A stretch of DNA of 64,000 nt from positions 3,829,492 to 3,893,491 of the forward strand of contig CM076669.1 of the NCBI GenBank assembly GCA_038496675.1, given 5' to 3'. Below the pieces are notes generated by a model. It searched no databases. It was not told where the DNA came from and worked only from the letters and a program-made list of their open reading frames with translations. Source of the stretch: Rachycentron canadum (Eukaryota > Chordata > Actinopteri > Carangiformes > Rachycentridae). Made by a program: the position numbers and the translations under genes. Positions 12,422 to 24,808 of this stretch are shown piece by piece (position 1 is the stretch's first letter; each line of letters starts with the position of its first letter).

Positions 12422-13779
12422 TGTAACTTTCCCCTCTGTTAAAGTGTTTAGGTGTGTATGAGCTTGCGTGGAGCTTGACAGAAGTGTTTTCTTTCCCGGG
12501 CCCCTCAGAGCCTGGTATGAAAAAAATGTTCCTCGCGACGGAGGGAAATTCCTCCATTGTCAGCGAGTGGCTTCAGTGGGATTTCACAACCTGTACCTTC
12601 GTCTCAGGGTTTCTCAAAGCATGCCGTTGCTTCTTTTTTTTTTTTTTTGTTCTATCAATCAGCCGCCTGCAAGGATCTTTTGCCCTCCAGCCTCTGTAGT
12701 TACTAGTTACCCACTGATGAGTTTTCAGGTGCAAGGTGTAAAAATTTAAACTCTAATAAAACACGAAACAAAAAAAAGTGTTGGATCAGTTTTCTCTGAC
12801 TTTATTGGAGCTGGACTTGGTTTTGAAATTGGCACAGGGAGACAACATTGGGGAAAATACTCAAGAACAACAATGGGAAGATAATGGGAGCAATGAAGGT
12901 TTAGAAGATCCTGAATTCAATTGATCTTAAATGGCTCCAAGCAGAAAGACAAGACTCAGAGTAAGAGGTAGTGATTTAAGGGCGAGCTGTCATGAGGAGG
13001 TTGGAGCAATGGTGCGTCAGGTCGAACTGAACACTGACATGATGATGGCGCTCGATAAAAACTCATGAAGACACATCACACGGGCGCAAATGCTCTGAGC
13101 AGGAACTTCCCTGGTCCGACACCTTCCCTGGATATTATTCCCCCTCTCTCTGTCCCATTTCCTGTCTCTCTACACTAATATGAACAATAAGGTCAGGGTT
13201 TTCTAAGCAGGAGAGTCGCCGGTACGATTCCTGGCCGCTGCAGTTGAACTGAACTGAGGAACTGAGTCATTCCGAGATAAAGGAAATCAGCCATTCAAGC
13301 TCCGACTGAACTCATGGTCGTCACAGTAGGTCTCAAATGACTCAGACTCTAAGGATGCAAAGCCCTGTTTTCTGGAGCACAGACTTGGAAAACATTGAGT
13401 AAGAACGTGTTTGTTTTCTTTTTCATTTCTTGCTATTAAAAAACAGAAAACAACAACACGACAAGTCAACAACTCTGAGTAATAAATTCAGGCTGATTGC
13501 CAGCTCATTCTCCTCCCGTGGTGTTTTTGAATGGTCTGGTGCAATTTGACAGATGTTTTGAATTCAATGAAATGTGTGTGTATGTGTGTGTCTACATGTA
13601 CGCACACATACTTCAGTAATCGTGTGCGAGTCCAGCATACCTGCAGGACTGAGCTGCCTGGGTCGAATCTGAGAGATAATCAAAGGGAGAATGTAGCCAC
13701 TGTCGTGTTTATGGATGACTATCTCGTGTTTACTTAAGACTCGTCTCGTCACTGAAGGGCGGCAAGCCCCTCCACCCGC

Positions 13780-13818
<39 letters not shown>

Positions 13819-14660
13819 GACACAGACACACACACAGATGTAGAGAGGACCCTCACGCCGTTACAACTACAACCACAACCAATGACTAGCCTGAAGCTAC
13901 TCCAGCTCTGAGTCACGTATGAAAAATGGCAAAACAAGCCAAGATGGACAAGCAAGGGTTGTGTGTCAAGACGTAGGAATGCCGCCATCTGATGATTAAC
14001 TATGGTGTAAACCTTGGATGGAGCGTGCTGTGTCTCTCACTCAGTCACACACACACACACACACACACAGACACACACACACACACACAGACAGACAGAC
14101 AGACAGAGCCAGGGGCCCATCAGGAGTCGGTGTCATCGAGCACGTCCATGGCTTGCGATCTCCGTACTCGACATTCCTCGGAATAATGAGAGCGCCGTGC
14201 CAGTGTGGCGTGTACCAGGTTAACGGTATGATTCACGCCAACAACATTTAGTCAACACTGGTATCATCAATCATACACTGGTGACATTTTACACAATGTT
14301 CTACACTTCCTGGTTGTGAGTTTCTCCTATAAATGGACATTTGGTGGAAGTAACACCTGACCAGACTTGGGCCACTTGTATACAAACCTGTATCTTCCTT
14401 GTGTTGACATGTTAACATGTGTACGATATAACTGGCGTGCGTGTGTGTTTTATTTGTGTGTCTTACGTTTGCAGGAGTCCGGCGCGGCCTGTGGTCGATG
14501 GGGGTCTCTGTAGAAGCCCGGCTTGCATTTCTGACACTGACGTCCCTCGGTGTTGTGCAGACAGTCACATACGCCTCCGCTGCGCTGGCCGGACTCACGC
14601 CACGTCGACCAGTCGAAATGGCAGCTCCGAGCGTGTCCGTTGCACTTACACTCTGCGGTT

Positions 14661-14693
<33 letters not shown>

Positions 14694-16200
14694 CAAAGGG
14701 AATCACTGCTGAATGATCTACAGGAAGCAATGAAATGCATTTAAAGGAATATTCCACCAAACTTTTCTTTTGAGTATCAAACAGCCACTGTCTGGAGGGG
14801 AGGAAGGTCACTCTGAAAAGATCTGCTGAATATACTGTATTTTTCCACCACATGATTGTCTTTTCATTGCTCCAGAGCAGAAAGTAGAAAATACTGAACA
14901 TTCAAGTCATGGGTGGGTAGAGAAGCAGGTCAGCGCTGCAGGAAACTGGATTAAGTTCTTCTAGCCATTTTGAGGCTTTTTGAAGCATTTTCATGTTGTG
15001 TTTCTGAGTCTCCACTGGAAATTTAAGATGAAAAAAAAAAAAATGACACACAAAGAAATACAAGCTCATGATTGTAAAAAATGACAAGTTGTTTTCCTAA
15101 AACAATCCTTGTCTTATTTTCTTAACCCTTTGCCTGCACTGGTCGGCCTTAAGGTGAACAGACTGCAGTTATTTAACATTTTTCTTATAAATCACTAACT
15201 CAAAGAGCTTTACAATGAAAGCCACATTCGCCCATTCATACAGCTCTTTTCTATCATATGTACCATTCACACACTGATCGTGCATGTGAGGGGATCTGGG
15301 GTTCAGTATCTTTCCCAAGGACACGTCAAAGTCAGGAGTCAAACCAGCCTCACGATGACGTCACAATGGGGTCTAATCACCTCCTTTCCTCTTGTGGCAA
15401 TAAAAATAAAAGTTTAGTCGTTAGCACAAAGGAAGTCTTTCCTCATCAAAATTAACCTCGCTGTCTTTGCGGAGTCACATACTATTAAAATCCTTCTTTT
15501 GTTCAAGTAGCTCATACCAGACGTCTGTCTGTGTCGTAAAGTTTCCTATTTTCTTCCCCTTTTCTCTTCCTTTCTTCACCTACATCACTTCCTTTCCCTG
15601 ATTCTCTTCATCTTTACCACTCCCCCATTTATTTATTTATCCTTATTTCTCTTTATTTTCCTTATTATAGGACGTGAGCTTATTTGACTGCCCTTGTTTA
15701 ATTTAATCTTTACTTTCCATTTGTCTCATTTCAGATTCAGCAGCCCATGTGTGTTTTTTCAACCCTTCGGTTTATATACAGTTAATTTTTAAAATAAACC
15801 TGCGTCAGGGGATCAAAGTTTCACAATTATTTCCTTTCCCTGCATCCTGACCTCCTCCTTTACAGTCTGTGTAGGCTCTCAGTCACCCAGGTCATGATGG
15901 TCTTCAGTGCTTGAGTCGAGGGCGACTGAACTTCATCCTAGATTTAGGCACAAAGTGCGGCCGACGGCCCTCAAATAATGGGGTGAATAAAAGCAGGACC
16001 AGCGATGCTGTTACACAACTTCTCTGTAGGCGTCTGTGGTAGAAAAAAGGTGCGAGTGTTTGTTCGACTCACTCCGACATTCATGCGGCGCCCCCGTCAA
16101 TCCGTCGGCGGGCTGCCAGGGTCGGTCGTTGTAGAGAGGGGCGCAGCGCTCGCAGTGGTCACCTGCAGTGTTGTGTCTGCACACACACTTCCCATGGACC

Positions 16201-16242
<42 letters not shown>

Positions 16243-19200
16243 GGGGAGAGAGAGGGAGCGCTCATTAGCAACAGGCAAAATGATAGAGAGGTAGAAGGAT
16301 GGAAGGAACAAAGAGGTCAGTGTGATGGAGAGGAGAGTTTCCTTGCTGAGGATGGGGGGGAAGACTTTACTCTTCCTCTGGACTGAACTCCTCCTTCCTC
16401 ATCCTCACTCTTTCTTCACCTCTCTTTCCTTTTCCATGACTCACAGTCCTTCTTTTTCGATTTTCTTATTTCCTCTTGTTCCATCCCTTTCTTGTGCTCC
16501 CTCACTCGAAATTAGTGAATGGAGATTGATTGTTTGGCTTCATCACTGGAAACGAGAACGGGCCTCTGCTCTGAAAAGCCCGTGTGTGTGTTTTTGTGTG
16601 TGTGTGTATGGGAAGAGTGCAAGTATGCAGCACTGAGAGCACAATAACAATCTCCTTGTCATTCCTGTGAGCTGGAATGCCATGCATGCTGGATAATGAT
16701 TGAAGCAGGGGGGCGAGCAAGGCATCTGAGGAAGCTCTTTATTTGTTTGCGTTACACCGTGCAACTGTAATGTAGGACACACAATTATACAATGATTACA
16801 GAGGCAGACACACACTACACACACACATAGAAAGTAACAGACAATGCACAAAATCACACACCGGTTCTTGCCTTCGTTTCCCACGGTGTGTGATGTGTCA
16901 CCAACTCCTGAATGGCTCTGGTTCACACACAAACACACACTGTGCTGAATGTAGACTTAAACACATCCACATGCTATAGGGATACAGCTATAAACAACAT
17001 GTCCCCCGCCTGAGTTGACCCCAGACCAGGAACACATGACTGATTTTACACACACATCACACATCATTTCATTCTCACTAATAAGGGGAGCAATTGCATA
17101 AATGAGAGGTCCGGGCAAATAGGAGGCAGGAGACCTAATGACACGATCATGAAAACAAAAAAAGACAAAGTGGTTCATGAAGAAGTCCAGAGCGGAGAGA
17201 AATGAAGGGGCATGGAAAAAGAGAAGAGAAAGAAAAAATGGACAGGGAGGAAGGAGGAGAAGGGGAAAAGGGGGAAAGGCCGGCAGCAGCAGCAGCAGCA
17301 GCAGCATCTGGCTCGGGTCCAGACAGCTGGTATTTCAGCCCATTTCGCATGTTTACCATACCGTGATGTGGGACAATTAGCAAACGTACACACTGAGAGC
17401 TGCACACACGCAATCATGTAAAGTCGGCCACGCAGATGACACAACAGAGCATGGGACTTCTGATTGTGGATACTTCCTTTAAACAATAATAGAGCATCAT
17501 CAGCATCGGGAATAAAAAGTTGCTGAAGGTTTAGATGCAACCTCTAAACTATCCAATAAGATCAACTAAAAGCAGCAGGTCAACACAAACGCTACAGAGC
17601 AGTGTTGTAGTTGAGTCACAAAACCTTGAGTCCCCCAGTCTCTGAGTCAGGTCCCAATGAGTCCAAGTCTGAGTCGGGCTTCAGTGCTCCGCTCCGGCAC
17701 ATTCAGGGAGCTGACATCCAAAATGAAAGGTCACTAATTAATAGCAGCGATAAGGGAGTTAAATTACTGACATATGAACTGTTTATAACAGTGGGCGTAG
17801 ACTCTTGGGCTTCTTGAAAAGTGAAGGCAATGATGAAGCAGCTTAAACCTACATTCTAGCCAATGACCATCAGGGGGCAACTCCACTGGTTATAAAAGGA
17901 AGTCTTGTATTGAAATCTATGGGAAAATGTCCCTACTTCTCCCTTGATTTATTAGCTCAGTAAGCATTTTCCTAATGAGTTTATGGTCTCAGCCTCTAGT
18001 TTCAATTCTTCAATCAAACATGATGTTAATTTTTTAAATGATGGTCCATTTAGAGGAAAATTGATGAATTAGGGGGCGTGGCTACAGTGTGATTGACAGA
18101 CTGTACCACACAATCAGGATAGAGTCCAGAGCAGGTCAGATCCACCCTCGCTCCTTCTTCTCAGCTCGGCCAATATACAAACTTCGGGCTTCAAAATGGC
18201 AGCTCACAAACCATTGGCGATGTCATGGTGGGTTGACACTTGCGGTACAATAAGTGAATGTTCGAATCTGAATCCAAGTCATCAGTGCTCAAGTCCAAGT
18301 TAAGTCGAGTCTTGAAAATCCAGACTACAACACTGCAACAAGGCATGTTTATGTTTCACGTGAAATTTTACTCGATGGTTTCTCAATTTAACGTTTTATA
18401 TGTCCTACATTTAGTTCTGTAACAGTTTTATTACGTTATCCAGACAGGTATCACAGAATGAGAGAAGTCAAAACAACCTGATGTTTAGTGTCTGGGTCAA
18501 GCTCAAAAACCACTGAACCTTTCCCATAATGCAACTCAAAAGTCTCTCTCAGTCATTGGACCATCCATTAATGGTTCATACTGGTGCCTTTTCAAACCCC
18601 CCATCCTCGGTTTGTAACATAAGCTTTCTGTTGCAGATTTGCAGTCTCAAAGACAACATCGATGACGTTATTGAGGTTCAATGCCAGACTTTATACAACT
18701 GAGAAGTAATAAGGCTGCGTTCAGACTGACAGTCGTTTGAATGGAGCCAGTAAGTCGTCCAAGCTCAAGGAAAAGGAGGAGGAGGGGGGGCTCTCTGGCA
18801 AAAAAACATACAAGCAAGGGTACATTCCTGGTGGATTACTTTGTAACATGAACACAGTATTTCTACTGTTTACCTCGCGATTGTTGCGACGGGAGATAAA
18901 ACGATACCACTGTGGTAAGTTTAAAACCTCTATCTGCCATAATTATCTGTGCTTCAGTCCAAGTCCCTGCAAACTGTGAGCAGTAATATGACCTGACTGA
19001 AATGTGTGAGATCTGTAAGGAGAGAGAGACAGGAAGTAAGTGCAAGTAAGACAAATGCACAAAGAAGATGTCAGGGAAATCAATGGGAGAATAAGAAAAC
19101 ACACAAACACAAACACACACACCCTGGCTGGACTAATTGCTACAAACGCCCCAGTAGCTGGCCCTGAATGTCATTATGTGTGTGCGTGCGTGTGTGTTTG

Positions 19201-22200
19201 TGTGTTGGCTTTGTGGCTAACTAACAGACAGTGTAATCACCCTGAACCGCAAAACCCCATGTGGGGGTCCAGGAGCACAAAACATCAACAACAAACAAAC
19301 TGATCCCTTCATCCTCACAGTGTCTGGGGCAGTAATGACCTGATGTGTAACGGCCACTTTCACCACTGATTACTGCACACGTACACACACACACATACAC
19401 ACACACACACACACGCATGCATGCACTCAGAGCAGACAAAACATTGCATGCTTAAGCACACGCACCTCACACACACAGCAGACCAAACAAACAAGACATA
19501 TTGTGCCAATATGAATAGAAGTGTATATAGTGTATGTTTATATACGCTACACATACACAACACTAAGACGGCTTTGAGAGGTCTCTCACACACACACACA
19601 CATACACACATAATTATAAAAAGCTGAAAAATGCATAACCACACACACACACAATTATAAAAAGCTGAAAAATGCATAACCACACACACAAACACACACA
19701 CACACACACGCCCTTCCCTTCCCTGAGTGATCAGTAATCTCTGCCCTCATCTCCTGTCTTGTGCTGCTCTGCTTGTTTGGGTTTTGCCAGAAATGGCGGC
19801 TCTGGGTCGAAACAGAGACACAAAACAAAGCTGGCGATAGGCGGGAAAAGGCACTTATATAACATCTGTGTGTTTACCGAACGCTCCTGCATGGCACTCA
19901 GCAGAACGGCGCTCCGATGACCTGAGGTAATGTTTTGAGGCCGGTTAAGAAGGATTTACTGTTCAAACTTCAAGTCTTAGGTCCAGACAGGTTCATATTT
20001 GAGGCAAAGAAAAAAAAACATATTTCACACAAGCAAAATGATTTATTATTATCACGAACATCATGATGCATTGTGGTCCTGTGGTTTAAATACTTTCAGA
20101 GGCTTTTTCAACCTTCAAAAGAAGGGAATCCTGATGAAAACTCTCAGCAGAGCCACTTGGAATTTCTTGGCATAATAGTGAAATTTAAAGATTTAAAGGC
20201 AGTGTCCAATAAACTGACTATCAGTGGTACCATTACAAAAACCCTCACATTAGCAAAGAAAACACATAATTCATCGTGTTCATATATCACGTAAAATGCC
20301 AAACATTTTCTTTTCAGTATAAAATATGGACATCTTGGGGTTTTTTCCAGCTGCTTCTCAAAATCTGGGCTCAGGTGAGTTATGTTAGCTTCTGTTCAAA
20401 AATGTGCGACTAGTAGACATATCAGAACAGTTAGCATAGTTAGCATCTTTTATTTATTTATTTTTTTTTGTTGGCTTGTAACTGGCAGTGGCTGACACAG
20501 TGCTGATCGTTGTGTGAGTGCAAACTCGCCCTTTCTGTACTGACAAGGTTTCTGATTCCTCCAGGTCACTGCAAATTGACAGGATTGGTTCCTTACATGA
20601 ATCCCTGGTGATCTGGATCTGTTTTTATGAAACTGTTATTGATTCACTTCAGTTCCAAGGTGGAAAACACAGTCATGGCGTTAACCACTATTTCACTCAC
20701 AATGTCTAAATATGTCTTAAAACTTGATTTCCTTTATGTTTTAAGTTTTATATGAAAACCTGTTTGTTGTGTTGGATGTTTTTGTAGAAAAATGAGATTT
20801 AGTTGTTGGAGTTTTCTAAATTCTAAAATATTTATATCACCATCAGCCTCAAAAACCCAGCACCAGTTGGTCTTCACAACTTGAAGTAGTGCTATTGTTT
20901 ACTATCACTACATGTCTTTATATATTGTAAAGGAAACTCCTTGTTGACTCTCACTTTCCCTGTCAGGGTTTCACTGATTGCAGCAGAACAGACGCTTGGC
21001 TTCAAAGTCATCCAGCGTTTCTGTTTGTGGAGATGGCTGCGATAGGAGCCCGGCTCTCCAACGCTTGTGTTTGATTTCCAGCAAAAACATTGTCTGTTCA
21101 CACCTTTATCAACACACACACACTCACACTTACACATAAACACCATCATTAACCCCCGAGTTGAATCAAAATCTCCAGCTCTCGGGCTTGTTATTGGCGG
21201 AAAAGCAGCTGTTTATCAGAAAAGACAGGGCAAGAAGAACAGGAGGAAACAGGAGAAAGAGGCAATGCCCTCCACCCCTCCATCAGTCTGTTATTAAAGA
21301 CAACTGCCAACACAAAGTGAATGAGCCATTTAGTCTGTAACTATCAAGCATGTAATCTTGATTTCCCCAGAACAAGTGAAACCTTCCCATGGCTGATTGC
21401 TTCATGATAATTATCAAAAACAAGTGAAACTTGAAATCAGAGTGGTGCATAAGAATTTGCTCATTTGAAACCAGTTGCTGTGAATCGGAAATGTTATCAC
21501 TGATTAAACGCATTGATTGTTATCATCAACAAAAACAAATGAAATCTTAACATCCACCCGGTTCTTTTTACTGAAATTGCCCACTAATCTTACCTAGAGT
21601 TGAGATTTTATTTTTGCAAGGTCAGGGATGAACGTGCATGCTCAAGTTATGATAAAATTCAATTCTATCGATATAAATGTAATTATTTTGAGTTAGATTT
21701 TAAAATTCAAGCCTTAAACTTTCTCACCACAAGTAGAAAAAGATTAAAGAGATTTTTAGACTTGATTATGATTTTTAATAATAGACAAATTATTAACATA
21801 TCTCCCGACTCTTACCACATGGTTGGTGCGGTCTCTGATGGGCTGGTATCCCGGTGCAGGAACACACTGCTCGGCGTGTCCGTTACAGAAGCAGCTTCCC
21901 TTCACTATCAGGTCATAGATGGCAAAGTGTCGGGTTGGAAGAGCTTCGTGTGCGGAGGTGAGGTCTTTGGCCTGGCAGGGACACGGCTGGTGCTTCAGCA
22001 GCCGAATTCGGATGTTGGTCACCCTCAGCTGCTGCTGACCCTCCAGTCCGAACGGATCCAAGGACTCCCACTTTGGGAGTGTTCGGAAGATCACCTGTAG
22101 GTCAAAGGGAGGGAAGAAGAGAGAGAGAGTCTGTGTTAATTGTCCAGGCAGCCAAAGACACATTAGAAACCTGAAATCTGTCCTGGCATCAATTAGCCAA

Positions 22201-24761
22201 ACAAAGTCCAACCTTCATTTTTATTTGGCTTGTTGTCATCTGTCGAGAGTTAACAGGCAACTGAAGGGATGCCAGAAACAGGGGTAACCATCTTGGATCA
22301 ATATGTGTCATTGCCAACATCGTGTGAATGCAGGAGAGGGGATAAAATAAAATTCTTGCAGCTCCACTTCATGATTTAAAGTGATTGGACGGACATTGAT
22401 GCTGCTCATGTCGCCACACCTGTCATGTTAATGGGGGTTTGTTTTGATATCATATGTGCACTAAACTGTGACCTTACACCCGTCATCATTGACCACATCC
22501 TCACATGACCATGAGGGTCCTGGGTGTCCTTAAATTAGTGCACCAAACTTTTCTCCGTTTCCCCCTTTCGCCTCCTTCCCGCTTTCTTTCGCTCTCTCTT
22601 TACTGTCTGGTCCCTGGACATCCTTCAAATCGAAGACCCCTTTGTGGGCTGCCATTGCCATGGCTACTGCTGCCACTAGCAACCAACACCGCTGCTGTTG
22701 TCAGGGTGAAAAAGTTGGTGTCTGCCCCAACTCTCACTGCGAGAGAAATGTGTGTTTGCAGTGTGCCTCTTTAACCAAAGTGTGCGTTGTTGTCTCTAGC
22801 TAGCTGTCATTGATATCATTGGATGAGTAGTGTGTGTGTCTGTGTATGTGTGTGTGTGTGTGTGTCTGTGTATGTGTGTGTGTGTGTGCGAGTGAGTGTT
22901 TTCTTTGGTTGAAACTTTGGTTGAGATGCAAGCAAAGCCCCCATGCGGCTCCCTGATTGGCTGGATGACTGGCCGAGAGCGTAATGGGAGGAGCGCTATT
23001 AATTTCCCTGTTGTTGGAAAAGGTCACGGGGTCACAGCATTGTGGTCCGCAATTAAGAGAACACGACAAATAGGACGAGGGGCGCCGGTCCGCGGGAGAG
23101 CACGGAGAGCAGGGCCAGACAAAGACGGGGACGGAGATGCAGCTTCACATAACTCAAGGCCCCACAAAAGGCCTGCGACAGCCCGGCGACACCACAGCAA
23201 CACCAGCACACACACACAACCACACTGGCATGCACACAAACACACACTGATAAAATCACATCAGTGTTGTACATCGCTTTATACAACACAAGTTCCGCAA
23301 GAGGTTTTTACTACTGCAAAATTTATGCCTCATAAATTTCCTTTGAATGTGGAGACAAAATATTAGTATTCGCAAATATGCTGATGACACCCATGTTTAT
23401 GTTCACATGTGTCATAAAGAGTCTAAAAAGCCTTAAAGATCTGGTGACATACAAGGATCTTTTAAGGATTTTAGTTGTAAGAACAGTTTAACTAATCTAG
23501 GAATTTGTTTTAATTACAAGAATTAAGAATAGAATGAAATTGTGATTTAAAATTGGACAAGTTTTAGCTACTTTAGAGGACACACAGTGTTTATTTTCCC
23601 CTTTTCACTTCACTTTTGATTATAGGTAGCATTTTCTCAGTTGAAAGGGGATGTTGTCTACTCTAAATTAAGGTAAATGGTGTCTTCCTGCAGCAGAAAT
23701 CAGCTTTTGGATACCAAGATTTTGAAGATACCATTAAAGATGTGAAGAAGAAGTTTTCGACCACTAACAGCGATATGAAGCAATCGTTTGATTAGCGCGT
23801 ACCTGATCTTTTTTCTTGTTCTTATGCATGTCATACAATACATTTCTGGTAATAGCTTCTTGCTATTTCCACTGACTGTTGGTGCAAGAGACAGGAAATT
23901 ATACTTTTAGATATTAATACAATTAGTTTTGGAAATGCTTTATAAGGAAAATAAATCTAGCTATAAGGTTTGTTGGGCCACAAGGATTCACACATGCTTT
24001 GATCAGAAATATCAAAAATACTGAATGTTGACATATTTGTTTGTTTTCAAGAAAAAACTCATTTAACTGTAATTTCACATTATAAGTACAAGTTGAATAA
24101 GATTATGTATAAGTACAGAGTCAACCACTTTAATCTGTTTTAGTGTAACTGCCTTATAGCTAATGTGGGAGAATGTGCTCTATATTAATCATTAGTGTCA
24201 TTATGATACCAAATGTAATGTATATGTTGAGTTGAAAGCAGACACTGTAGGTGAAAGTTTTATTCCTGATCCCAAACCAGCCACTTTTTAATTTTGTCTC
24301 TCTGAGCCAGTGGGTTCGCTATGGGCCATGTGTCCACTCATAATCTTTCTTCCTGTTTCAGGCTGAAAACTAAAGTAAATCTGGCTTTCACAGGCCTAAT
24401 TCCATCAAAGCACTGTGGACTGTAATCTGGTAAACAGGCACAATGGGCATTGATGGAAGGAGAAAGACAGAGAGGGAAACAGAGAGGGGGATGGGTGTCT
24501 AGCCAACAGTACCAACATCCATCAGAGCAACGGCACTTCCTTCCCAGCCAACAGACGGAGAGCCGACTGTATGTGTTTATCTGAAAGGGCATGGGCAAGT
24601 GTGTGTGTGTGTCTTTGAGGAACTGTGGAAAAGAGAAAGAAAATGTGTGTGTGTTGGCTGATCTGCCTCACTCTCTTCCCTAAGGAGGTCAGTCTCTACA
24701 ACAAACACTCACATTCTTCCAGCCCAGCTGACCTCATAAATAAGACAAGGAGTCCTACACA

Positions 24762-24808
<47 letters not shown>

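Noticed and set aside
17147..17413. Ala/Cys/Ser/Gln-run open frames
   Set aside because: Driven by the (CAG)n repeat in an intron.
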